From assembly GCA_023488565.1 (NCBI GenBank), contig JAMDDZ010000153.1, positions 386 to 33,831 of the forward strand: 33,446 nt of DNA, given 5' to 3'. This DNA is from Bacillota bacterium. Lineage in GTDB: Bacteria; Bacillota; Sulfobacillia; Sulfobacillales; Sulfobacillaceae. The position numbers and the translations under genes were made by a program. Within the stretch, counting starts at the first letter, position 1. Every line of letters begins with the position of its first letter. Positions 1 to 7,581 of the stretch are shown piece by piece. The notes beneath the pieces were generated by a model. It made no database searches and was not told where the DNA came from. It worked only from the letters and a program-made list of their open reading frames with translations.

Positions 1-305
1 CTGCTTTGCGTTGCCACTGCTTCTGGCGGCGGCGACGCCGGTGAATGCGGGCCTTCTGCATGGGGTCGAGGTCAAAGACCTGCCCATCCGAGGTCGTCAG
101 GGGTTGGGCGACGCCCCGATCCCCGCTGAGCGTGCGCTCGGCGAGTGGCTCCGCCGACAAATGCCGCAAGTCCTCGGCGATCTGCTCCGTCCTCGCGTCG
201 AGTGTTTTCTCGGGCATGGCCACATCGGGATCCTCCAATCCAGCGCAGCAAGATCTGTTCCTGCCCGAGGTTTGGATACAGACGAAACCGATACCCATTC
301 AGCAT
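1..305 (-). pseudogene. Decayed tnpB (IS200/IS605 OrfB-type) remnant, internally deleted and cut by the window edge
   Basis: Read on the minus strand from 305, the first codons give MLNGYRFRLYPNLGQEQIL, the classic TnpB N-terminus (a fold-initiating 'FRLYP' strand). After about 24 residues the reading frame jumps. In another minus frame, around positions 1-240, one reads a run containing GDRGVAQPLTTSDGQVFDLD and then an Arg/Lys-rich helix, the typical RuvC-I region of TnpB ('D-x-G-V'). The roughly 150 residues that normally separate these two parts are missing, so the gene carries an internal deletion plus a frameshift and cannot make an active RNA-guided nuclease. The 3' part lies outside the window. 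The plus-strand ORFs here are shadows. Confidence 0.75.
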
Positions 306-477
306 GGCGGAATCCTCCAACGAACAAACGTTCTGAGTCTAGTGTACCATTCCCCGGCTTTATCGGCAATGGGACGCCCCGACGAGAAGAAAAAATCTGG
401 CGTCCTCAATGGCCGCCACCCGCTTGACCCCCTCCCGACTTCGCCTGGGAAGGGGAATGCGCGAACATTATGTTCAA
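306..477 (-). mobile_element. Left-end region of the decayed TnpB element, with subterminal hairpin
   Basis: Upstream of the tnpB start (minus strand) lies an imperfect hairpin at about 428-455 (CCCCCTCCC against GGGAAGGGG), followed outward by ATTATGTTCAAC at 468-477. The segment 421-476 is nearly identical to 31970-32026, where it sits at the end of a second element, so both belong to one IS200/IS605-like family. The boundary is probably near the TTCAA at 473-477 (TTGAA on the element strand), a plausible target pentamer. No transposase (TnpA) is visible here. Confidence 0.6.
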
Positions 478-513
478 CGGAGTGCTGGGCGTCTGCACTG
501 TTGTGAGGCATTC

Positions 514-1110
514 TTAGAACGAACGAATTAATTGGTGAATCGTATAACGTGGCCATGACCTGGCGTCAATGTTCATTGCCGTGGGGTCCAAAAGTTTTGC
601 GTCGTCTTTAGCCCCAATGATTAGACGAATAAAGTGGAGGTTGGAGTCCTGTTGTTGAGCCACACACCAGGTAGTGGTGTCCGGCGCGGGCCAGTAGCCT
701 AACAACAGGATATCGTCCGCCATAAAAGGTCCGACGGCTGGACCCGGGTATCGCCATGCCCATTGGACCTCCGGAACACCTACTACTGTCATGGTGTCCC
801 CGGACAACAGAGGTTCGCGTCCATCGCGAAACCCCGCAATCACCGGAACCCTCCCATATCGCTGCTTCGGCTCCCGAGCCACGGTACCTTGGATGCGATA
901 TTGGCCACTAAGGATGGCTCGTTTAAAACCGGTTAATCCCTTATAACTTGAGCGCAACGTCCAGTAATACACCGCTTTTTCGTCCGCGTATCCTAGCCTC
1001 TTTGCCAACTCTTTGGCAGTGATATAAGGGTCCTCCAAAATGATTTGAGCCATACTATTCAACATTCGTGTCAGCATCACACGATCATGCCTCCTTCTTC
1101 CGGTATTCAT
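514..1110 (-). CDS. HTH regulator with a LexA/S24-like C-terminal domain lacking the catalytic dyad
   Basis: This is a protein of about 198 residues. The start is ATG at 1110 (TTG at 1113 is the adjacent alternative), preceded by AAAGGAGG at a good distance. Residues roughly 15-65 look like a helix-turn-helix (ITAKELAKRLGYADEKAVYY). The rest follows the pattern of an S24/LexA beta domain: VPVIAG, then PFMADDILLLGY ('DGDxVxV' analogue), FIRLIIG and a closing YTIHQLI strand. The usual Ser-Met before 'P-x-I-x-DGD' reads as Ala-Val-Gly-Pro, and the dyad Lys position reads Arg, so self-cleavage is unlikely. The gene is divergent from smc. The domain assignment is inference from pattern only; a phage-repressor-like origin is possible. 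Confidence 0.55.
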   Translation of the reverse strand: MNTGRRRHDRVMLTRMLNSMAQIILEDPYITAKELAKRLGYADEKAVYYWTLRSSYKGLTGFKRAILSGQYRIQGTVAREPKQRYGRVPVIAGFRDGREPLLSGDTMTVVGVPEVQWAWRYPGPAVGPFMADDILLLGYWPAPDTTTWCVAQQQDSNLHFIRLIIGAKDDAKLLDPTAMNIDARSWPRYTIHQLIRSF

Positions 1111-1143
1111 CAAGTTATTCCTCCTTTTCTGGCAAATGCCTTT

Positions 1144-1169
1144 ACAGATATCCTGTCAATTTATCGACA
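1144..1169. promoter_or_regulatory. Overlapping inverted repeats in the regulator/smc divergent region
   Basis: ACAG-N5-CTGT (1144-1156) overlaps TGTC-N8-GACA (1154-1169) between the divergent regulator gene and smc. Such dyads fit a dimeric HTH repressor operator, possibly autoregulatory. No confident promoter for smc was found in 1114-1274. This is inference from symmetry only. Confidence 0.25.
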
Positions 1170-1274
1170 AAATTGCCTGGAATCTAATTCTTGGGCTGGG
1201 CAGGAATCCTTCCCACAGGTGGCGAATTGAGTGCCGTTATAGGATTGCGCAATATGCTGGCTCGGGGAGGAACC

Positions 1275-4200
1275 ATGCACCTGCATAAAGTCGTCATTTA
1301 CGGGTTTAAGTCTTTTGCCAAAGAAACACAAATTATTTTGCCTCCAGGACTTACCGCACTGGTTGGACCCAATGGCGGGGGGAAAAGCAACGTGGTTGAT
1401 GCCATTCGCTGGGCGTTAGGAGAGCAAAAAGTACGAGAACTGCGCGCAGAAAAATGGGACGATCTGCTGTATATGGGAGGGCCAGGGCGATCTGCTGCCC
1501 GTCTGGCTGAGGTATCGCTGCATTTTGACAATAGCGATCAAAAAATGCCAAGTTGGCCGGAGGTGCTAGTCATCACACGGCGCTACTACCGAAGTGGGGA
1601 CTCGGAGTACCTTATTAATGGAAGAGTGGTGCGGCTCAGAGACGTAACCGATATGCTGTTGGATAGCGGGCTGGGGCGGTTTAGTTATGCAATCATCAGC
1701 CAAGGACGGGTGGAGGCCACGTTAACCCAAAAACCCAGGGAGCGCCTTGAACAACTGGAAGAGGCTGCCGGCGTCTCGCGGTACAAGGTGCGTAAACGCG
1801 AAACTTTGCTTCATCTCCAAGAGGTGAATAGCAATGTGGCGAGATTGAGTGACCTCCAAGGAGACACGGGACGTCAAATGGACGAATTATCCCAACAGGC
1901 GGAGCGAGAGCGGCAATATTTGGGGTGGCAAAGTGAACGTCAGGGTTGGCAGACCCAAATTCAGCACACCGCGTTTCGCAATGCGCAAAAAGAACTCAAC
2001 AAGCTACACCAGCAACGCGATACCCAAGTTGCCCACCTAACGGAACTTGCCAACGAATTGGCCGCCCATGACCTCCAACTGCATACTGCCCGGGAGTTAG
2101 CCGACAGGGTTCAAGAGGAAGTGGCACGTAGCGAAGATCAATGGCGCCATTGGGATAAGGAGGCCGCCCAGTTGGAACAAAAAGAGGCGGTAGTGTTGTC
2201 GCAAGTGCAAGGCTTGATAAGGGAAAAGGAGCGCCTTGCTGCTGAAGTGCAGGAAATTGAGGAACAAGCCGCCGACTTGCAAAAAGAAGCATTGCAAGTT
2301 ATCGACCAGTCGAGCCATCAACATAGCGATTTGAACAATCAATTGGCCACACTGGAGCAGAACATAGCCACGATGGAGCACCAGGTACGAGAAATTGCGG
2401 AGGATCTGGATCAAAATAGGCAGGCCACAGCTCAAAGAGAGGCACAATTGGGGTTAATCAAACAAGCTTTGGCACGGTGGCAAGGGGTGCTCGGCATCAA
2501 TTCCCTGGACAACTTAGCCGAGATTATGGAGTCAAAAAAAGCGCAGGTACGGCAAAAGGAACGAGAGGTACAGCAGCTGAGTCAAGAACTTCAGCAAGTG
2601 ACCGAAAAACTTCAACAGTTACAGCGTTTTCACCATCACACCGAACAAGAATTGCAGCCGCTTCGTCATCAACTAGCGCAGCGCCAGGCGCGACTTAGAG
2701 CTTTGCATCAATTGGAAGCAGAGGGGGAGGGCCTTCCCGAGGGGGTGCGGGCCATATTACAGGCGCAACGCGAACGGAAGCTTGAGGGCATTTTGGGCAC
2801 GGTAGGGTCATTATTGACGAGCGATCCCGATGTAGCGTTGGCAATTCAGATTGCTCTTGGCGGCGCCAGCGCCGATGTGATTGTGGAGCGTGAATCTCAG
2901 GCACGAAGTGCTGTCAAGTTCTTACAGGCCCATGCGATGGGGCGCGCGACCTTTCTTCCGTTAGACACTATTCGTCCCGGCATTGTTCCGGATGGGGAGC
3001 GTTCTCTAAACCGCCTCGCAGGTGTGATCGGATGGGCACTAGATGTCGTACATTTTGAAAAAAGATTGCGACCCGCTATTTCTCATTTGTTGGGTCGGGT
3101 ACTCGTGCTCAAGACACTGGACGCCGCTATGGTGGCGGGGGGACAGCATCGGTTCCGTTACAAGATGGTGACATTAGATGGGCAGTTAGTGCATGCTGGT
3201 GGCGCTATTACCGGAGGTCACCATGGGCAGCGCGACTCGCGGAGTAGCCGACACACAGAAATCCAAACGCTCACCGGACGCGTGGCGGAAGATTCGAAGA
3301 TCATTGAGGGAAAAGAAGAGTTGCTAAAGGCGACTTTGACCGAGATCAGGGAAACGGAAATCGTTTTGGAAGGGGTCAGAGAACATCTTAGCGAACGGCG
3401 GCATCAATGGACGGCACTTCGTGAGGCACTATCCTCATCATCTACTCCGGAACAAGACCCTCATAGTTTGGTAGCTGCGGCAAAACAATTGGAAGAAGAG
3501 ATTGGTCGGCAGCATGTGACTATGGAAACACTCCAGATGCGGGAACTGGAGTTGCGCTCGCAATTGGCTGAAGCAGCAGAACGGCAGACCCAATTACGCG
3601 ATGCTTTCTCGCAAAGTCTATCGGCTTACTCGCAAGCCGAGGCCTTGCGTGAACGGATCCGATTCGAACAAGAACGTGTGGAAAGCAACCGACTGCGCAT
3701 GGTGACACGTTTGCAACAAGTTATCACGGCCTTAGAAGACGGGAGCCGGGAAAAACTCTTAGTCATGGCCGAGCGTGAAGCTGCGGTGAGCCATCGTGAA
3801 CAACAACGGATCGGGTTAGAGGAGAAACGGCGTGAATGGGATCAACTTAAACGCGATGGCTTAGCGTTGGAAAACCGGTTGCGGGCGTTGCAACATGAGG
3901 ATCGTCGCCTCACGGCGAAAGTGCAACAATTGGAGCAAGACATTTTTAAAGTGGAGCATGCCTGGGCGGACTTTGTGGAAGACCCCGCAATACCTTCACT
4001 TAAATCGGATCAAATCACGCATGCACAAGCGGAACTGGTACGTCTTGACCAGGCGATTGCTTTGTTAGGGGATATCATGCCTGGAAGCCTGGCATTATAT
4101 GAACAATTGAGAACGCGATGGGAATACTTAGCGCAACAATTGGACGATGTATCCTTAGCCCGGGAAGATCTCTTAAAGACTTTAGATGAGTTAGACCAGG

Positions 4201-4661
4201 AAGTCAGTCGACGTATTGAGGTTACCGCATCGCGGGTGGAGCAAGCGTTTAGTATGGCGTGCCAAACGCTATTTTCCGGAGGACGGGGCGGGTTGTCATG
4301 GATCCCTGGCGGTGATGGCGGCGTGGACGTGTGGGTGCGGCCTCCCGGTAAAAGGCCGAACCAACTTGGGCTGCTGTCGGGTGGTGAGAAAGCACTGGGG
4401 GGCATCGCCTGGCTGTTTTCTTTGCTATCAGTGCGTCCGTCTCCGTTTATCTTGTTGGACGAGGTGGAGGCATCGTTGGATGAGGCTAATGCCTCCCGCT
4501 TTGCCGACTATTTGGCGGAATTGCGGAAACACACCCAATGTGTTATTGTGACTCACCACAAATCGACTATGGAAATTGCGGATGCCTTATGGGGAGTGGC
4601 TGGGGACGGCCAAGGACAGAGCCGTACGGTTTCGGTATTGTTGGAACAAGTATCTTCGTAA
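1275..4661 (+). CDS. smc: Chromosome partition protein SMC
   Basis: This is the ATPase of the SMC-ScpAB condensin, which organises and helps segregate the chromosome. The start is ATG at 1275, eight bases after GGGGAGG, giving 1128 residues; an in-frame extension to 1191 lacks a ribosome site. Visible parts are the N-terminal head with Walker A GPNGGGKSN (about residue 32), a long Gln/Glu-rich coiled coil, a hinge near residues 500-650 (starting near LPEGVRAIL and ending at GGAITGG), a second coiled coil, and the C-terminal head with ABC signature LLSGGEKALGG and Walker B FILLDEVEASLDEAN. Length and domain order are normal for bacterial SMC. It is followed at once by ftsY (TAATG overlap), as in many Firmicutes. 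Confidence 0.97.
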   Translation: MHLHKVVIYGFKSFAKETQIILPPGLTALVGPNGGGKSNVVDAIRWALGEQKVRELRAEKWDDLLYMGGPGRSAARLAEVSLHFDNSDQKMPSWPEVLVITRRYYRSGDSEYLINGRVVRLRDVTDMLLDSGLGRFSYAIISQGRVEATLTQKPRERLEQLEEAAGVSRYKVRKRETLLHLQEVNSNVARLSDLQGDTGRQMDELSQQAERERQYLGWQSERQGWQTQIQHTAFRNAQKELNKLHQQRDTQVAHLTELANELAAHDLQLHTARELADRVQEEVARSEDQWRHWDKEAAQLEQKEAVVLSQVQGLIREKERLAAEVQEIEEQAADLQKEALQVIDQSSHQHSDLNNQLATLEQNIATMEHQVREIAEDLDQNRQATAQREAQLGLIKQALARWQGVLGINSLDNLAEIMESKKAQVRQKEREVQQLSQELQQVTEKLQQLQRFHHHTEQELQPLRHQLAQRQARLRALHQLEAEGEGLPEGVRAILQAQRERKLEGILGTVGSLLTSDPDVALAIQIALGGASADVIVERESQARSAVKFLQAHAMGRATFLPLDTIRPGIVPDGERSLNRLAGVIGWALDVVHFEKRLRPAISHLLGRVLVLKTLDAAMVAGGQHRFRYKMVTLDGQLVHAGGAITGGHHGQRDSRSSRHTEIQTLTGRVAEDSKIIEGKEELLKATLTEIRETEIVLEGVREHLSERRHQWTALREALSSSSTPEQDPHSLVAAAKQLEEEIGRQHVTMETLQMRELELRSQLAEAAERQTQLRDAFSQSLSAYSQAEALRERIRFEQERVESNRLRMVTRLQQVITALEDGSREKLLVMAEREAAVSHREQQRIGLEEKRREWDQLKRDGLALENRLRALQHEDRRLTAKVQQLEQDIFKVEHAWADFVEDPAIPSLKSDQITHAQAELVRLDQAIALLGDIMPGSLALYEQLRTRWEYLAQQLDDVSLAREDLLKTLDELDQEVSRRIEVTASRVEQAFSMACQTLFSGGRGGLSWIPGGDGGVDVWVRPPGKRPNQLGLLSGGEKALGGIAWLFSLLSVRPSPFILLDEVEASLDEANASRFADYLAELRKHTQCVIVTHHKSTMEIADALWGVAGDGQGQSRTVSVLLEQVSS

Positions 4662-5611
4662 TGGATGAGGTGGATAACGTGGCGAATTTCTGGGAACGGT
4701 TAAAGCAAGGAATGGCCCGCACTCGCACTGGGCTTGGTGATCGGTTGCGGACTCTATTTACTGGGCGGGAATGGCACGAAGACCTCTGGGATGAGCTCGA
4801 AGAAGTGCTTTATGAGGCGGATTTGGGGTCCGGGACAATTGAATACCTGTTGGGTCAGTTACGGAAAAAGGTACAGCAAGAACGGCCAAAAACCGCGGAT
4901 CAGGTTTTGCAGCAGCTATTTGAGGTGATGGTTGCAGAACTTGGCGAACCGCGCCCTGCGTTAACTTTAGACCCGGGGGGACCGTGGATTTGGCTGATGG
5001 TGGGAGTCAACGGCACCGGCAAAACGACAACAGCCGGAAAATTTGCCTATTTATTGCAACAGCAGCATAAAACCGTAATTTTGGGTGCCGCTGACACTTT
5101 TCGTGCCGCAGCAGTGGAGCAATTGGTGGAATGGGGACGTCGGGCAGGAGTCGAGGTCGTGCACCAAGCTTCCGGCGCAGATCCCGCAGCAGTGGCTTAT
5201 GACACATTGCGGGCGGCACGGGCGCGCGGTGTTGATTTGGCGATTATTGATACTGCGGGCCGCCTGCAAAACAAGGTAAATTTGATGTTGGAACTGCAAA
5301 AAATTCGCCGGGTAGTGGAACGGGAGTATCCGGGGGCGCCTCACGAAGTGTGGCTAGTGATTGACGCCACCACGGGACAAAATGGGTTGAGCCAAGCCCG
5401 AATTTTTATGGACAGTGTTAAAGTGACCGGAATCGTTCTTACCAAGCTAGACGGGACCGCCAAAGGTGGCATTGCATTGAGCATTTATCATGAGCTGGGA
5501 ATTCCCATTCGGTATGTAGGAGTGGGCGAAACCGCTCAAGATTTATTGCCCTTTAATCCACGCGACTATGTGCGTGCGATCTTGGGTGATGACAACGAGC
5601 CTTCTCGCTAA
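4661..5611 (+). CDS. ftsY: Signal recognition particle receptor FtsY
   Basis: This GTPase receptor docks SRP-ribosome complexes at the membrane. The start ATG at 4661 shares its A with the smc stop (TAATG), showing translational coupling; 316 residues. The protein is mostly the NG domain with a short basic N-terminal tail in place of a long acidic A domain. It has G1 GVNGTGKTTTAGKFA (about residue 113), the DTFRAAA motif, G3 DTAGRLQ, G4 TKLDGTAKGG and the closing GVGETAQDLLPF. Its partner Ffh is encoded 2 kb downstream, separated by a glycosyltransferase transcription unit. Confidence 0.96.
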   Translation: MDEVDNVANFWERLKQGMARTRTGLGDRLRTLFTGREWHEDLWDELEEVLYEADLGSGTIEYLLGQLRKKVQQERPKTADQVLQQLFEVMVAELGEPRPALTLDPGGPWIWLMVGVNGTGKTTTAGKFAYLLQQQHKTVILGAADTFRAAAVEQLVEWGRRAGVEVVHQASGADPAAVAYDTLRAARARGVDLAIIDTAGRLQNKVNLMLELQKIRRVVEREYPGAPHEVWLVIDATTGQNGLSQARIFMDSVKVTGIVLTKLDGTAKGGIALSIYHELGIPIRYVGVGETAQDLLPFNPRDYVRAILGDDNEPSR

Positions 5612-5612
5612 T

Positions 5613-5641
5613 TTGACCGTTCCCTAAAAATTGGGTATAGT
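5613..5641 (+). promoter_or_regulatory. Sigma-A-type promoter for the riboswitch/glycosyltransferase unit
   Basis: TTGACC (5613-5618), a 17-base spacer and TATAGT (5636-5641) form a near-consensus promoter just downstream of the ftsY stop. The predicted transcript starts near 5648, immediately before the riboswitch aptamer. Confidence 0.75.
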
Positions 5642-5651
5642 ATAGACATTA

Positions 5652-5790
5652 CCTTGAATACGCCGAATTCTGCCTGTCAGAAACGGGGGACCCGATTGTG
5701 TGGGGTGAATTGCGTTTGCAAGGGGCAGGTCCACGGTCCCAACCCGTCAGCTAACCTCGTAGGCGTTGGGGGCTCAAGGTTTATATGGGT
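5652..5790 (+). promoter_or_regulatory. c-di-AMP riboswitch (ydaO/yuaA type)
   Basis: The conserved blocks of the ydaO class are present in order: ACGCCGAAT at 5659, ACGGGGGACCC at 5683-5693, TGGGGTGAAT at 5701, and AACCCGTCAGCTAACCTCG at 5741-5759 followed by GGCGTTGGGGGCTC. P1 closes by ACGCC pairing with GGCGT (5762-5766). The class binds cyclic di-AMP and normally acts as a genetic OFF switch through a downstream terminator. Here it is preceded by its own promoter and followed by a U-tract hairpin, so transcriptional attenuation of the glycosyltransferase gene is the likely mode. The identification rests on recalled consensus motifs. Confidence 0.9.
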
Positions 5791-5807
5791 TTCGTGCCTT
5801 CCTATCC

Positions 5808-5832
5808 CCCGGGAACATGTCGGGCTTTTTTT
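5808..5832 (+). terminator. Riboswitch expression-platform terminator
   Basis: CCCG (5808-5811) pairs with CGGG (5821-5824) and is followed by C and seven T residues. The run of C at 5806-5810 could alternatively pair with GGGGG at 5768-5772 at the aptamer's 3' edge, giving an antiterminator/terminator choice. The stem is short, so the exact fold is uncertain. Confidence 0.6.
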
Positions 5833-5860
5833 GTGGGCTCGTCTCATTCTGGGAGGTGTT

Positions 5861-7087
5861 TTGAAATTGCCACGCCGAGTATTGCAAATATCGCTAACTG
5901 CTGACCCGCTAAACGCTCTTGATGGGGGTGAAATGGGCGGGCAGCAAATAGTAGTTCGGGAAGCAAGCCTGCGATTGCAGCACCAAGGGTTTGGGGTCGA
6001 TGTGCTGACTGCCGCTCAACACCCGATGCTGCCGCATCATGCGAGCCTGGGTCAAAAGGGTCAAGTGATCCGTACCTCTCGTGTGTCAGCGCCGATGTCA
6101 GATGACCAATGGCTGCAGTTGCAAGATCAACTGTTTCACGACGCGATGACCTGGATCGAGGGTAATCACCGTCGCTACCAATTGGTGCATAGCCATTTTT
6201 GGGTTTCTGGGCTGATTGGAGAACGGATTGCTCGACATCTAGAGGTCCCTTGGGTGCATTCGCCGTACAAAATGGCAGAATGGGTGAAGAGACCCTATGG
6301 GACATATTCTGAAATTCGTCAAGAACATGAGAGAGATCTGATTGCCCAAGCCGATGCCGTGGTGGTGCCTTATCTCAAGGAAACCGATTTAGTACACCGT
6401 TACGCACCTAAGGTCCCAATTTACGTGGTGGCGCCCGGGGTTGACGTTACCAGCTTTTTTAGTCGGGACCCAGGTCCGGTACTTAAAGGGTTGGGGTTAT
6501 CGCGCCGGCCTTTGCTTTACGTCGGTCACTTGGATGTCGGGCGGGGTATCCATGAGGTGCTGGAATATATGACCACTCAGTCTTTACCGGACGATTTAAT
6601 ACTGCTTCTCATCGGAGGAGATCGGGGCGCAGTGGTACAAGGTCATCCGCAAGATCCGCGATTAGCGGAGCTGGCTGAGACTTTGGGGAATCATGTGCGA
6701 TTTTTGGGGCCCATGCCCCACCGGGCCGTCGCCATGTACTTTGCTACTGCCCAAGCGGTCATCGCCCCCAACCAGGGACCCACCTTAGGAATGGCGGTGT
6801 TGGAGGCGCTGGCATCGGGTACTCCGGTGGTTGGAACCAATGTGCCCGGGGTTGCCGATTGGATTGACCCTGCTGTGAACGGATTCGTGTGTGAAGCCAA
6901 CAGCGTGGCAACGCTGTGGCATTATGCGCGGATACTTTGGGATGATGCGAATTTGGCTCATAAGATGGGATTGGCTGGTCAAACCGTGATTCATCAAAGC
7001 CATGGCGGAGATGCGATGGCGTCGGAATTGGCTCAAGTGTATGAAGAGGTATGCCAAGGCAGTTCTCCGAGTGTAGACGTCAGCTAG
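5861..7087 (+). CDS. GT4-family glycosyltransferase (sucrose-phosphate-synthase/MshA-like), c-di-AMP-riboswitch controlled
   Basis: This is a retaining GT-B glycosyltransferase of 408 residues. The chosen start is TTG at 5861, after GGGAGGTG; an open frame extending back to 5654 runs through the riboswitch and is not real. The N-terminal acceptor domain has GGEMGGQQIVVREASLRL (the 'GGxxxxVxxLA' loop of sucrose-phosphate synthase and MshA relatives) and VHSHFWVSGLIGER. The C-terminal nucleotide-sugar domain has APGVDVTSFF, LYVGHLDVGRGIHEVLEYM and ALASGTPVVGTNVPGVADWI, including the E-x7-E-like region GPTLGMAVLEALASG. Donor and acceptor cannot be read from sequence. The riboswitch suggests a role in osmoprotection or envelope polymer synthesis. 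A strong hairpin follows the stop, so this is a single-gene unit inside the SRP cluster. Confidence 0.85.
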   Translation: MKLPRRVLQISLTADPLNALDGGEMGGQQIVVREASLRLQHQGFGVDVLTAAQHPMLPHHASLGQKGQVIRTSRVSAPMSDDQWLQLQDQLFHDAMTWIEGNHRRYQLVHSHFWVSGLIGERIARHLEVPWVHSPYKMAEWVKRPYGTYSEIRQEHERDLIAQADAVVVPYLKETDLVHRYAPKVPIYVVAPGVDVTSFFSRDPGPVLKGLGLSRRPLLYVGHLDVGRGIHEVLEYMTTQSLPDDLILLLIGGDRGAVVQGHPQDPRLAELAETLGNHVRFLGPMPHRAVAMYFATAQAVIAPNQGPTLGMAVLEALASGTPVVGTNVPGVADWIDPAVNGFVCEANSVATLWHYARILWDDANLAHKMGLAGQTVIHQSHGGDAMASELAQVYEEVCQGSSPSVDVS

Positions 7088-7111
7088 TTCCAGATCGTGA
7101 TCTATTAACGT

Positions 7112-7145
7112 ACCGGACAAGGAGTATCCTTGTCCGGTCTTGCTT
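7112..7145 (+). terminator. Intrinsic terminator after the glycosyltransferase
   Basis: A perfect 11-bp stem, ACCGGACAAGG (7112-7122) and CCTTGTCCGGT (7128-7138), surrounds loop AGTAT and is followed by CTTGCTT. The U-tract is weak but the stem is very stable. Confidence 0.65.
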
Positions 7146-7172
7146 GACACCGGTACACTTTTTCTTTAATAT
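7144..7172 (+). promoter_or_regulatory. Consensus promoter for ylxM-ffh and downstream genes
   Basis: TTGACA (7144-7149), 17-base spacer, TAATAT (7167-7172). A 13-base copy of the -35 region (TGCTTGACACCGG) recurs at 7200-7212, overlapping the ylxM ribosome site. Confidence 0.75.
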
Positions 7173-7224
7173 GTGCCTTGTTGTTCTGTTAAGGAGTAGT
7201 GCTTGACACCGGAGGCCGTACCTT

Positions 7225-7581
7225 GTGAATAACGTGGACGTTACCGAAGCCAATTTATGGTTTGATTTCTATGGACCACTTTTAACGGAACACCAAAGCG
7301 ATATTTGGCAGCTGCATTTTCAGGAAGATTGGTCTCTTGCAGAAATCAGTGCGTTGCAAGGGGTAACTCGCGCGGCGATACAAGATGTATTAGAGCGTAC
7401 CGCGAACTTGCTTCGCGACTATGAGCGCAAATTGGGACTGGTGGCTGCGATGCGGCAAAGGCAAGCCACGTTGTCGCGGTTGGTAAAGTTACTCAGTCAG
7501 TTGCCAGTGGGTCCGCAAGTCGGCGAAGCGATGGAATTGGCTCGTGGTTTGGCGCTGGAGGAGGGGCTCTCCGATGTTTGA
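7225..7581 (+). CDS. ylxM: YlxM family HTH protein, SRP-associated
   Basis: This is a 118-residue protein of the UPF0122/YlxM family, which sits directly before ffh in Gram-positive bacteria and is thought to modulate SRP. The start is GTG at 7225, nine bases after GGAGG (7211-7215). The N-terminal half holds a sigma-70-region-4-like HTH: FYGPLLTEHQSDIWQLHF, then DWSLAEISALQGVTRAAIQD. The C-terminal half is helical. It overlaps the start of ffh by 8 bases, indicating coupled translation. Confidence 0.9.
   Translation: MNNVDVTEANLWFDFYGPLLTEHQSDIWQLHFQEDWSLAEISALQGVTRAAIQDVLERTANLLRDYERKLGLVAAMRQRQATLSRLVKLLSQLPVGPQVGEAMELARGLALEEGLSDV

Noticed and set aside
11..506. Overlapping plus-strand open frames of 138 and 153 codons
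   Set aside because: They run antisense to the tnpB remnant and the left-end hairpin, have no ribosome site and show no family pattern.
5654..5860. Longer N-terminus for the glycosyltransferase
   Set aside because: The extension translates the c-di-AMP riboswitch and terminator; the ribosome site at 5851 fixes the start at 5861.
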